Source of the DNA: Epiperipatus broadwayi
Lineage: Eukaryota > Onychophora > Udeonychophora > Euonychophora > Peripatidae
Assembly: GCA_028023455.1 (NCBI GenBank)
Contig: JAQFVV010006256.1
Span: 680,001 to 744,000 of the forward strand
Direction of reading: 5' to 3'
Length of the DNA: 64,000 nucleotides
Shown here: one piece after another, positions 30,284-42,713 of the stretch
How positions within the stretch are numbered: the first letter of the stretch is position 1
How the letters are laid out: every line of letters starts with the position of its first letter
Position numbers and translations under genes: made by a program
Notes under the pieces: model-generated
What the model was told of the DNA's origin: nothing
What the model saw: the letters and a program-made list of their open reading frames with translations, nothing else
Databases searched by the model: none

Positions 30284-32411
30284 TATTTATATAAGCTTTC
30301 TGTGCGCTCTATAAATTAATTATTACTCTTCAATAATTACTTAAATAATAATCATAATCAAAAAGAATGAGAAATTATTTTAGATATTTAAAATTATTAT
30401 TATTATAACTTTTTATACTTATATATGTATATTTAATGTTACTATAATGTATATGTATTTATAATTTTTTTTTTATTAATTTAACTGTAAGTATGTAGCT
30501 GTTATTTTTTTTTTTTCACTCTATTATTAATTTTTCTTTTTGTGTGTGTTTGAATAAATAAAATTGTTTGCATTAAAATTCATAGTATTGAAACTTTGTC
30601 TTTTGATTTTTATTTGATTATGATCCAATACTAGTAAAGATTCACAAATTTATGACTATTGAATTTGAATCCAGAAATGTGAACAAAGAAATGTTGAAAA
30701 CTATACAATGCTTGGCATTCAAAAATTATAATAAATTTATTTTACTTGTATCATTAATAATTTATCTCTAAATAGAGCTTATACATATTTTAGTATAATC
30801 ACATAAGTTGGTACATTAATTCATTTCATTATATAATTGACAGCTCAATTTGTAGCATAAGTTAGACAGTTCCTACCAAATGACATTTCATTTCTTGCAG
30901 TATTTAAAAATAGCATAAAATAAAAGTAAATTACATACAGCCATCCTTTCCATTACAATATATACTATTTTAAAATTACTTAATCTTTAATTATTTCTAT
31001 TAGTTTTATTTAACTTTTAAAAAGATATAGTATTAACTTTATTATGAAATTGCTATAGATAATTTACAGTATTTTTAATTAATTTTGTTGATTTTTTTTT
31101 TTTTAATTGAAATGTTTTATATATATATTATAAATATGTGTGTTATTATCACATATTGTGTTGTTAATGCAACATATCTTGGAAGTATAAAATGGATGCA
31201 GAGGGACTAGAGCATATTATTATATATAATTCTTCTTTCTCTTCTTTTATTGCCTTATGTATTCATTAATTCTTATATAACTATTACATAAATATTCTTT
31301 TTTTAGCACTTTTTATAATGCAAATATGTATTGTCTTTCTTACAGTTTCAATTAATTCTTCAATTATAACCTAAAAATTAATAAATTTTCCTGATGCCTG
31401 TCCATATATGAAAACGATTGTAAATAAAATAAAACAAAGTTTAAACAGAATAAATACAAATTTTTTTGATAATTTAATATTTACAAATATTGTATATAAA
31501 ATAAAATATAATACAGAAAATTTAAATCATGATTATTGTAATGTGTGTAGTTATGCACAGAATTTATGATATAATGTATAAGTGTCATCAAAAACAGAAA
31601 TTAATAAAGTTCATTATGCTATTTTTTTTTCATATAAATTGTAATAACAAAAATATCATACATAACAGCTGTACAAATATATATATACAGTATTTTTTTG
31701 ACATATGGTTTTGTGCTTAACATTTGAAAAGGGCACAAAACCATAAGCCAAAAAAAAAAATATACAATTTATTAATATATATTTATATAGCTATTATATA
31801 TATTTTTATTATTTATTATTATATATAAGGCATATATTAATGTACATGCATTAGGTTGTAAAATTTGTTTAATAAATGTTACAAATTTTATGGGTTATAT
31901 ATATATGCTATAGCTTTGGAGAAGACTGCTGGTCAATCAAAACAGTAAAAAGTTTTTGTCAAGTTAAGAATAAACTTTTATATTGTAAAAAATGTATAAA
32001 AAAAGTATTTATGTAATGATTAATAATAATATAAATAAAAAACAATTATTTTTTTATATATTTGTGGCTTGTTATATGATCTATATTACATTGTTATCTA
32101 TTTTAATAAAAAATGGAGTAGGAATATTATTTACATAAACTTTATATAAGAGTAAAATGATGAATCAATTAATAATGCAACTTAATGTTAATTTACAGAT
32201 CTTTGAAGAAAGTTCCCAAACCATTGAAACTGTCAATAATAAAACAATATTGTGTTTAAAAATAAAAAATAGTTGGTGATTTAAGAATTCATTTAAATTA
32301 AAATGATAATAAAAAGAGAGAAACTGAATTAATCATATATTGATAAATTAATCACTAGCTTTGGAAAATAAAAATCATTCATTAGCAAAAAATATTAATT
32401 AAATCACTTAC
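30284..32411. other. AT-rich intron; hairpin at 31704-31745
   Basis: No gene or known element was recognised. A perfect 13-bp inverted repeat, TATGGTTTTGTGC and GCACAAAACCATA, lies at 31704-31745 with a 16-base loop, flanked by T and A runs. Confidence 0.5.
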
Positions 32412-32497
32412 CATGTAATTTGTTAAGTCTAAAGTCTGAAAATATTGTAAAGCCTCATTGAAAGAAATTAGCTGCGATTGAGAAATCAGTTTACTAC
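32412..32497 (-). CDS. ELMOD3: ELMOD3-like gene, exon just before the ELMO domain
   Basis: This 86-nt minus-strand exon lies between a T-rich acceptor (TTTTTCTGGAAG) and a consensus donor GTAAGTG. It supplies two bases finishing a Gly codon, then 28 codons. Key stretch is SQLISFNEALQYFQTLDL, then TNYM. From memory, vertebrate ELMOD3 has a very similar QLISFSEALQ-FQ-VDL segment directly before the piece encoded at 5042-5165. The exon ends on a full codon, so it joins 5042-5165 in phase 0. The following intron is 27,246 bp. No defect is visible. Confidence 0.9.
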
Positions 32498-34932
32498 CTT
32501 CCAGAAAAAAAAAATAAAACAATAATAATGTTAATTGTAGCAAGACCCATAATGATTATAGTAATGATGATAATAAACAATAATAGCATTATTATTCTAC
32601 TGAAAGATTTATACCTAGTTTTCTTGCAGCTTTGTTGCAATACATTATTTAAGTAGTAATACAACTTTAAAGTTGAGAAATTTATTATAACTATGCACAA
32701 GAAAATCAAATAGTTTCAGGAGATATGATAGTCAAGCTGCGCTCTATGGATGTTTAATTGCCTGTTGCCCACTCTATCACTGTATTAAACCATGTAGGCA
32801 ATTGTGCATGGAAAATATATCAATGAATATTACAAAAGAAAACAGAATGAGTCAATCAAATAATTAAAATAATACTGTAAGTTAGATTACAGAAATAAAT
32901 ATGATTTTACATATAGCAATATATAAATTGAAGAATACACATACACAAATACAAAATAACTTCAATATTCCATTAAATACAACATATTCATGCAATCAGT
33001 TATCGTATAAGTATAGTCTTCTTGACACATATAATATGAATGAAAAACTTTATTCAGATAACAAATGATGTCATAAATATATATTGTAACCAAACAAGAA
33101 ACAACCCCATTCTTCATTGGTTTCATTTCCTGATGAGCATATTGCAGGATGGAACTATCGATTGGCATTTCCCAATGCAGACGTCACCCCACCTACAACA
33201 ATATTTCCTGCTCATCAGAGGATGTAGCGCCATAGAGACTGGAAGCATTTAGAAATTTATGTGTTTGGTTTCCCAAACGGTGCCACTAGAGTTCCATCTC
33301 ACTACAACCTTACTTACCATAGTCTGGTTACGCCGAACATAGCTCAGGAGGCATGAGATTCTTGTGAGCAAGATGCAATGAATAATTAGCGATGCAAAAA
33401 TGGAACTAAACAATTAGATTAGTTTATAATTACAATTTTATTAACAATAATTCATTAGCAAGTCCTTCTAATATAGTTCATATAATGAGAAGAAGTCTAG
33501 AAATATTTCAAGTAGGTTATCTAAGTAAAAACCCATTATTTAGTTCACATGATGAGAAGTCTAAAAAAATATTTCATGTAGGTATCGGAGCAAAACCCCA
33601 TTTTTTAGTTCACATGATGAGAAGAAGTCTAAAGACTCATTTCAGGTAGATATATGTATACAATTAATATACAAATATTAATAATCACATTTTGATGCTG
33701 AGAGAAGCATTTCAAGTAGGAATGCAGATAATATATGTGTTCATAATTACCTTCTGATGTTGATAGAAACATTTCAGATAGAAATAAGCAAATGTTTTTA
33801 ACCATTTATTCCAGGTCTGTAGAAGCATTTTAATCTGTGTATTATAAAGGCATATCAAATCCCTGTTCATATTTGAAGTTGAAACATATTCAATTTAATT
33901 TTTCTCTCCAAGCATTACAAATCCTATATTCATGTAATATAAATACATCTTTGATTTAACTCACATATTATTATATTTTTCATTTATTTTTAAATCAATA
34001 TTCTCAAGTTCTTAAATCAGTATAATTATTATTCTTTAAAAACATTATTCTTTAAAAACATTATTTTCTTAGGTTTTATTTGATAAATCAATCATTTGAA
34101 TAATTGTATTTTATTTTACACATTAATTATTTCAAAAAATACGTTTTCAAAATATATTTAAATATTATAAATGTATCTAAATTTTCCTTACCTTGACATT
34201 TAAATCGTCACATCAAGAAGTAGTTGACTTTGGCCGAATGATACATTGAGTTACTGCTGCTGTTAATTGGGCATGTTTTCTGATTTTCCTGGGCTTTTCA
34301 CATGAATGCACTTTTCCATTATTCAATTATCCAGTAACTAAAAGTTTGCTTCTTTTGATGATAACTGTGGTTTCCAACTTGGGTTATTTTAGAAATTCCA
34401 AAAAGTAACAAATTGCGTAGCAACGACTACAATTTTTAACAGGTCTCCATCTTAATAACTGATTGTACTGTAACTGTAACTTATCTAACTGTAACTGTCA
34501 CTGTAACTGCCTTATCTAATCAAACTGCTCCTTTTATTTCTTCTGCTTCCCACATTTTTTCCATCTACTAACATTTTATAAAACAACTGATTAAAAGCCC
34601 CAGGCAAGAAGGTGACGCTATCTTTAAGTGTTTTTACATTTAAATCTGAAAACATATAGCTCTAAAATAAATCGTATCTGATTTATTTTAAATTGAAGAT
34701 TTATCAATTAATGATAGTTTTATTAATTATTAATGATAGTTTTATTAATTAAATGCTCATTTTATATTTTCTTTACTTTACCTTTTTTTTTTATTATTAA
34801 TTGTTTTTAGAACATAGTTGGGAAAAGTGACTTGAATTCACTGTCACTTGCTTCTTTATTTAAATTTTTATTTACTGAACCACATCAGTTTTATTTTAAA
34901 TTTAAACTGCTTTAGCTGGGGAGGAAAAGAAA
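32498..34932. other. Intron sequence; GC-richer block 33060-33400 and short tandem repeats
   Basis: 33060-33400 is less AT-rich, with inverted CTGATGAGCA and TGCTCATCAG matches (about 33132-33222), suggesting a degraded repeat element I cannot name. Short duplications occur at 34036-34066 (ATTCTTTAAAAAC twice) and 34710-34750 (TTAATGATAGTTTTATTAAT twice). Confidence 0.4.
33474..33650 (+). repeat. Degenerate ~65-bp tandem repeat, about three units
   Basis: Units beginning TAGTTCA(C/T)AT(G/A)ATGAGAAG recur at about 33473, 33540 and 33606. Each is followed by AGTCTA and a TTTCA(A/T/G)GTAG block. Confidence 0.75.
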
Positions 34933-37900
34933 TCTTGAAAATATATATGAGAAACAATGTCTCTGTTTCAATATATACTATACCAGTCAATTTATTTAGT
35001 CGACTAACAAAGCTGGAAGGCCTAGCAGAGGCTCACAACCAACAGGTGCAGGGTTACACCTGTCCCGGGTTTAAACCCCTACCCAACACTCCCAAGTCTC
35101 AATCATCCAACCAATATCATTGATGATAAACAGATATCCTTCCCAGTATAGTATGGCTTAGCTCAGGGATCAAACATGGGTTTCTATGCCAGAGATTTGC
35201 ATGACTTCCCACGTTCAACACAAGGCAGTTGCCAGTCTTATATTTAAATATTGATTGGTATAAATTTATAAATATTGGCTTATATTATATTATACAAATG
35301 ACTATTCAAAAATATGAAATGAAATGTGTATAAAAATGGAGACGAGACAACTAGCACTTACATTAATGAATATAATTTATTTTACATTAAATAAATCTTT
35401 AATTAACAATTATATAAAGTGATAGTGGTTTTGATGATCTTTACCTTAGTATGGGTGGTAGTGAGTAAAAAGGTACATATTGCCTTTTATCAGTGCAGAT
35501 GGTATGTTTGCAGGCCCATTCTACCTAGACTTTATTTATACATATATTAGTAAGGAGGCTGTGGGTGAATTCGAACATAGGTGGCTGGAGATCACAAATT
35601 TGGAGCCAGGATGGCTTCTAATTATGTATTGAAATATATCGGTACTATCTGTACACTCAGAGACCTATGGGTTGTTTAATGAATGATAAATTGGCTTTTG
35701 CGATCTGAGGTAGTGATTCGGATTTTCTTTAGTGGATGTCCTAGGCCGGAGAGGTGTGTATGCTTCTAACCATAGATGCATTTAATTCTGAAAAGAATGG
35801 AAGCCAAAAGAGGACTACAATCCAGGATTTGGGGTCACATGAGTGCTTGCAGGACCCAGATTAGAGTACATCCTGAGATCAATCTCCCGAGCACGGCTAG
35901 TGGTCTGCCCATACGCAGTTTGACTGAGATACAAGGACCACATTTTTAGATTATGATTTAATCTAACCCAGTCCTGTGATTAACAGACAACACATATATG
36001 TATTCAAATATACGGACTTAATCAGGGTCCATGGGGTTATTAACAAGGACCCTAACCAACTAATATTATGTCCTTCAACTGCTATGACATAATATATGCA
36101 TTAACCCACACACAAGTATTCGTTATACTTATAATAGTAACAAAGCAGAAAACTTTAAATAGCCAAGAGTTTATATATATAGGATGGGCGGATAATCCGT
36201 TTAGGCTGTCGAAGAATTTAATTTCACAAATTTAATCAATCATTTTTTTTTTGGTTAACACTCTTGATGAATACATATCTTTTAATAGCCTTAACAAAGT
36301 TTGTGGGTCATGAGGGTTTACAGATATATTAAAATTAATATCAATATTTTAAACGATATGAGTTACAAATGAATGATTTCTTTAGTATTTCTACCGTTAA
36401 TTTCTGCGTGTTTCTCCCGCTGAATGAATGAATCTGGATGACATTTACCATTTGTTAATAAGTAATTTATTGGTAAGCAATTTATTATTAAATAATTTAT
36501 CAATTGCTGCCACATCCCACTGAATGAATGAACCTGGATGACATTTACCGTTTGTTAATAAGTAATTTATTGGTAAGCAATTTATTATTAAATAATTTAT
36601 CAATTGCAGCCACCACAAAGTTATTTATATATCAGTTCACGCCACTTTCAAGTTCATAGTCGCTTGTTCTTATATACAATTAAAGTATTGACTGACCATC
36701 CTTCTGACAGCTATATTATATAAAGAAGCATAATTAATCCTTATTATGCTGGGGGGTATGATGGGGGGTATTAAGATCTTGCTTTGAAACTTAATTAACA
36801 GTATTTTATTTAATTTTTTTTTTTTAAATTCTTATATAATAACTTTAGCATCTTCTTGAATCAGCTGCACCCAGGGGTTTGGATAGTCAAAGAGAAGCAT
36901 AAATAACATTTATAATTTAACATTTAATTCCCTTCATCGTTCAATGTGATAATAAAAATAATAAATACATTTTATATGGAATATAACTCTGGACTAGCAA
37001 AACTGACTTAATAATTAGAAAAAACATATACAGATCATATAGAGGTTATATAGGCCAAGACCAAGTAATTGAATTTTGTTTAGACTAATCACAATTATCT
37101 GTGACTAAATATTATAAAATTTTACCAGCATCTTTTCGAGCTACTTTCTTGATTGATGAGCATCCTTATTGCTTGAGATGGGTGTACAGTGAGTGGGTGA
37201 TGAGGTAATTTCCTCTCTTTACATTTTATATATTTTTGGGACACTCCAGATGTCATGATCTCCCCGCTGACCAGAAGCGGATGTCAGTCTACTCATGCAT
37301 TTTGGGCAAGTATTGTGCACATTTCCGTGTAGTGAATGGCAGTTCTCTTTCTTTGATCTAGCAAGCTCCAAAATGATAATATTGATTTTTTGCACAATTA
37401 ATAAATTCTGTAATCATTCTCTCAAACGTAAAAATATATACAAAAAAATTTTTTTTTCTAATACTCTTTTTCTCTTTTATATCTCGTACTTTGCCGGAGA
37501 TGGGGTTTCCAAAATGAATGGTAGATTTTGACTCAGTATGCTCCATTAATGCCTATATTCCAATGTGCTTCACTATTGCCAAACTGTTTTCCTATACATT
37601 GCTTATTTCCTTTAACAATGTATTTACTGTGCAGAGGATGTATATGTGTAACACAGCAACTATTTTTGTACAGCTAGAGGGATGCAGCATGTTTTACTTT
37701 TCTAAATACCTTATAACCATTTTCCTATTGTTTATTCCCTTTTAACATTTTTTCTTTTATTAAATTCTTTACTACTATTTCCATTTCTCAAATATTTTTA
37801 GCAATGAAATACTTTTTCTTTAAGATTATTTAAACTGATTAATGACTAAACTAATAACTCTTTCTAACCTGCAATTACACACACATATGGGCTTATTTCT

Positions 37901-37998
37901 AATGTGTGTGCGTTTATTTATTAAATAAATGATTTATACACTGGGAGACAGGTTTAAACTTAACTAACATGAAGCAAGCATATTTCCTGGTAAATGTA
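34933..37998 (-). mobile_element. Long LTR (~3.07 kb) of gypsy element 1, 3' LTR
   Basis: The whole segment matches 42714-45738 in the same orientation, from AGTCGACTAAC near the left end to the right edge at GTACA. I judge identity at roughly 80-85% by eye. On the minus strand it starts TGTACATTTACCAGG, the expected TG. It carries its own 112-bp tandem duplication at 36417-36600. A tRNA-like GGGTTTAAACCCC and a short palindrome CAGGTGCAGGGTTACACCTG lie near 35040-35080. No clear target duplication was found at the outer borders, so the edges are approximate. Confidence 0.75.
36417..36605. repeat. ~112-bp tandem duplication inside the left LTR
   Basis: CACTGAATGAATGAA...CAATTGC(T/A)GCCAC occurs twice here but only once in the other LTR (44231-44330). 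The duplication therefore arose after the element inserted, or in one LTR only. Confidence 0.85.
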
Positions 37999-38499
37999 CA
38001 CTGATTCATATCCATCTAGTTGATCTGTAAAAAAATGCAAAGAAAAACTTATTTTACCCTTTTGCCGTGAATGAGTGATCACTTGTTAATTGGGGTTAGT
38101 GTGTTAGCATTACTTATTATTTATATTCCTTATTTCCCTTGATTATTTAGCTGTCTATACATACAGTTTAATTACTGTTTAAGGTTTCTCCTAATTCGTG
38201 TTGAAGTTACATGTGAACTGGTTTATCTTGCTTATCATCTGGTTCTCTTCTGGGGTTCTGTGGTCTGTTGTGATAGGGTTTTAGAGCGTGGGCATTAAAG
38301 GTACCCTTTATCGCCTTGGATCCTTCCAAGGGTCCCATATATAAGGGGCAGAACTTTTTATATCAGTTCTGCATCTGACTACTTGTTTGGGTTGTGTGTG
38401 TTCATATATGGTCTCCTTTGAACTGGTACCTTCCTGGTGCCCCCCTCTTCTTTCTCCTTTCTTCCATCCATATTAACCTTTCCCATGCCCTGGCTTGGT

Positions 38500-41140
38500 C
38501 TCATTCAGTGTTCACGGGTTTCTGGGACACCAGAAGATTAACCTTCAATGGGTTGGAACCTGGTCTTCTGAAATGTGACAAAGTGGGGATGAAGCCCATG
38601 ACCTCATTGAGAGACTAATTGATGTATTATCCATGCCGTCTGTCTGAAGCACCCAAAGGTTGTTGTGTCCCATGTTTGGAAGTTGGTTTAACTCCCTCAT
38701 AAATCTCTCACATGGGTTTGATTGTAGGTTCTTGATGGATGTGAGGCTATGGTGGGCTGCATCCAGGATCTCCACTGGTGAGAAGTGAAAACTCCTGTGA
38801 TCTGACAATAGTTCGGGGCTTGCCCTTATTAATGAACTGTTTGGAATCTGCATGTAGTACCAGAATGCTGTCATGTATTTGGAAAATATGTTGTAGATTA
38901 ACAAAAGAAAAGTCCAGCAGTTGTAAGTTGGTAACGATCTGTAGTGGTTTATGGCAAGAAGTTTGTTCAACCTACTTATCTTTCCTGCATATGAGCAGTT
39001 AGGTGGCTTTGCTTGCACACTTACTTAGCAGCTTTACAATGGGGAGAGTATGGTCGAGTGCATTCTCTCCCAATAAAAGTGAGGTTCTATTGTGGCCTGT
39101 ATTTTCCGACATCCGTAGTATCCATGGAGGTTATGGTAGTGCTGGACTAACCAGTCTCTTGCACTCCGCAGTGCTGCTATCTTCCATTCCTTTCTTCATA
39201 CTGTCTGCGCCAACAATAGTCCTCCCTCTATTTTCTATCTGGGGTTGATGTCCTGGTAACTCTCCATTTCCTTGGTGTGAACTGTGTCATTGTATAATAG
39301 ATCCATACTTGGGGTCATCATGCTGCAGCATCCACAGGTCCCTTAGATCATGTTCTATGGTTTCATTAACAGAGGTCACTATGTATGCTACTTGAATGGG
39401 TCCCTCCAGTTGGTTTTCTGGGTTATGATGGTGGGGTATTGGCTGAGCATATTGGCAACAATATTCAACTTCCCCAGGCAGTAAATCATCTGGTAGTCAA
39501 ATTTTTGCATGAATATGCTCCATCATATCAAATGGTCATTTGGGAGATAGCTTTTATTCAGGAACTCCAGGCACCAGTGATCTGTGAGAATTACCTTCAA
39601 CCCCAGTAAGAACTGCTAGAACTTGTGACAGGCCCATTCAATGGCCAGGGTCTCCTGTTCCATCACCATATATCATCTTTCTGCATCCTTTAGTGGCCAG
39701 CTGCCAAAATGCAATACCTTATGTTCACCTTAGTTTCCTTCCTGGAATAGGCCTAACTCTTCCTTGCTGCTATCTGCTTGAAGATGAAAGGGTAAGGTAA
39801 AATCGAGGTGGTCGAGTATTACTTCTTCCAAGAAACATTTAGTCTCTGGAAGTCTCTTTTCTACTCCTGACCCTCATCAGTGGTTATCCTTGGGTAACAG
39901 GCTCAAACATGATTGCGGAGCCATGGACAAGATTTTCATAGAACTGGTGGTAGAAGTTACATAGCCCAAGGAATGACCATATCTGCTTGCAGTTCTGGCC
40001 ATGGGAATTGTTAGATGGCTTCTATTTTCTTTGGGTGAGACCAGATCCAGATACCATCCACTTAGTATCCCAAAAAGGTAATTTCTTCCTTGGCAAAACA
40101 GCACTTTACCAGGTTGATGGTTATGTTCTTTTTATGGCATTCCTTCAGGAATTCTCATACATGCTTTATGTGTTCATGTATATCTCTCGAGGTGATCACC
40201 ACATCATCCATGTAATACACCAAGTGCTTTATCTGCTCCTACAATACCTGGTCCAGGCACCCTAAGGAGCCCTGACCACTATTTAGCAGGCCGAACAGCA
40301 TCCTCTTGAAGTGGTAGGTGTACACTTCATATTTAAATGCTGTATACTGGCAGTTCCGAGCATTCAATTCTATCTGCCAGTAACTTGAGGTGAGGTCGAC
40401 AGTGGTGAAAGCCTGTTTGTTAGCTAGCTGTATACTAATTGTATGGGTGGTGGGATATCCCTCTCCGGCATGGTAATGCTGTTCAGTTTGCAGGCATCCA
40501 GGAGGTTGCGCTAACCTATCATTTTTTTACTACCAGTGGATTGTTATAGGCTGATGGCCCCTTTTCTATGATGCCCCATTTGAACATTTTATTCAGCTGC
40601 TCCTACTTCCTTCTGGTACTGGAATGGGATTGGATAACTCCTTGTTTGAAAGTACATCTAGTCTTTGCCTCTAATGTGGTGGACATATCCCTGAAACATC
40701 CCTGGGGTCTTGGAGAAGACATTCACATGTGTGCTCAGAGTTTCTTTCTATGCTTGCTTCTCAGGTTTATTCAGTGTCTCCACCTGGTCTTTGCATTCTT
40801 CGATTATTTTGGCAGTGTTGTCTACCTGGATGCAGGTGATTTGAGCTTCCAGACTAATATATGGTTCTTTGAATGGAATGATTTCCCTTATAAGGCATTC
40901 TGTTCCTTGCTTGCAATCTAATATTGCATGGTGCTGATTGAGAAAATAAACTAATACTATCTCATGTACTAGGTTATCTAACATCAGGAACGATGTTATG
41001 TTGCCCATTTTCCCTACCTTCAGCATTAACAAGAACTGTAGGTTGCTGGTTTTTGTCTTCTTCCCATTGGCTAGGATCACTGGTAAGACACGAACTGACA
41101 AGCACCTTAAACTTCCTTGGCTACTCCAATTATTGTACAT
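38500..41140 (-). pseudogene. Ty3/gypsy pol of element 1 (protease linker, RT, RNase H, integrase), frameshifted
   Basis: Reading down from 41140 on the minus strand: a protease/linker frame 40748-41140 (SFLMLDNLVHEIVL, FLNQHHAILDCKQG); the RT start (FSKTPGMFQGY, about 40700); RT core pieces (LDACKLNSITMPERDIPPPI, then LTSSYWQIEL and QYTAFKYEVY); catalytic YYMDDVVITS at about 40200; an RNase H-like segment (LQADSSKEELGLF, EQETLAIEWACHKF, 39528-39830); an integrase zinc-finger-like region (about 39000-39200); and the integrase core (38545-39018), where the first catalytic Asp is replaced (LLAINHYRSLP). Several stops and frame changes make it inactive. It is related to, but distinct from, the element at 61109-64000. 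Confidence 0.8.
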
Positions 41141-41400
41141 TTTCCATGGATATCAATGATGCTTGACTCCCAATACCATGCAAAGCTATGGCTATTGTGT
41201 GTTCCAATCACTCTGATGGTTTGGTGGTGGTCTCTTGGGTGATGGCACCTTAAACTTCCTTGGCTATTCCAATTATTGTACATTTTCCATGGATATCAAT
41301 GATGCCTGACTCCTAGTACCATGCAAAGCTATGGCTATTGTGTGTTCCAGTCACTCTGATGGTTTGGTAGTGGTCTCTTGATCTCTTGGGTGATGATGCC
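41102..41400. repeat. 143-bp tandem duplication within gypsy element 1
   Basis: GCACCTTAAACTTCCTTGGC begins both copies, at 41102 and 41245. They differ at only a few positions, and the second has an extra TCTCTTGA. The duplication falls in the protease region and is a post-insertion defect. Confidence 0.9.
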
Positions 41401-42694
41401 TCCCCTTGGATTATCATGGACGTAGCCGTCTGTATGGGTCATTCACTTCTCTTTCTCTTTATTGTCCACTGTGGATTCCGTTTGCTCCCTCTCTTTTGGT
41501 TGGTCTCATTTCTAGCTGCAAGTGGGGTTTTCATTTCTTTTCTTTTGAATGTAAAATGAGTCAAGGAGCTGTATGGTTTCTTGTGTTTCAGATTTGCCAC
41601 TGCAAATCATCTTTCTCTGTACATATCATGGTAAACTGTGTTAATAATAGCAATGATCTGAGCATTGGATCATGTGTAATCTGTCACTGCCTTCATAATC
41701 CTCAACCGTTTTAGGAAGAATTGAGTTAATATCCCTTCCTTTTCTCGATATCCCTGTCTGCATATCTTTGCCAGTATTCAGTCCTGCTTTTCTCTTGTAT
41801 AGAATATCTTGGTCAGTTCTGTAATATATGTGTGAAGCATGTCTATCTAATGTAGACTTCCTTCCCACCAGTCTTGTGCCACTCCTAAGTGGCTCCCTGC
41901 TATTGTCACCCCTTGCATCTCCGTTTTTATACCATTTGCAGCATACTGTTAATGTTTCTATGTGCTCCCACAGGCTCTCTCCTATGTCTCCCCTAAATTT
42001 TGCTATACCGAATTGTAGAACCTCCAGTTTCCCTTTCGACTTCTGTATCCATTTCTTCTAATTTGCTTTGTCATCTAATATATGAAATATTTCTATTTCA
42101 TGAATGTCTGCTTCCTCTGGAACATTATCCTCTGTTTCCCATTTCATTGGTTTTGCTGACTAGTGAGTGTCACTCCGTAATCCATACATCCCTCCTTCGT
42201 CCACTAAAAAAATTTTTTTTGTCCTATCTTTTTTAACTATTTTGAAAAAAAAAACTTCATTCCCATATGAATTAACCCTGTTCTCTATGTTTAATGTGAA
42301 GCTCGTGTTTGATGTGTTTGCTGTACCTGTTACATGTTGCAATCACTCATCCGATCTGCAACTTAGAAATGGAACAAAATATTACTCATTTACAAAATTG
42401 CTGCACCACCCTAGATCTTGATCTTAACCTGATATTCACAAACAATATTTCAAAAAAAAATTTGGATTTTCTAGTCTCGTCCTTTGCTTTCACATAATCA
42501 AAAAAAAAAAACACACTGAACTCAAACAATACAAAAAAAACTCTTTGCATAGACTGAAGTCACTCGCTTGGTTGCACACAGATAACTTATAGAGCCGTCA
42601 TTTTTTTAGACTATATGCAAAGAAAATTTGATTATACATATGTATATTTCGTATGTCAATGTGAGATTTTCAGAAAGCCGAGCAAAGTGAGTGC
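41400..42694 (-). pseudogene. Probable gag and leader region of gypsy element 1
   Basis: This region lies between pol and the primer-binding site, where gag is expected. Minus frames such as 41641-41868 are open but I recognise no capsid or zinc-knuckle motif, so the call rests on position only. Confidence 0.35.
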
Positions 42695-42713
42695 AAGACC
42701 CCACGTTTGGGCA
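42695..42713 (-). other. Primer-binding-site-like sequence of gypsy element 1
   Basis: The minus strand reads TGCCCAAACGTGGGGTC immediately beside the inner end of the right LTR. It resembles the conserved primer-binding neighbourhood (TGG-GCCCAACGTGGGG) of many gypsy elements. This fixes the element's orientation and the LTR edge. Confidence 0.6.

Noticed and set aside
37295-37745. Plus- and minus-strand frames inside the gypsy LTRs (37295-37745 and 44974-45298) as genes
   Set aside because: They are present in both LTR copies with frame-breaking differences and have no known motif.
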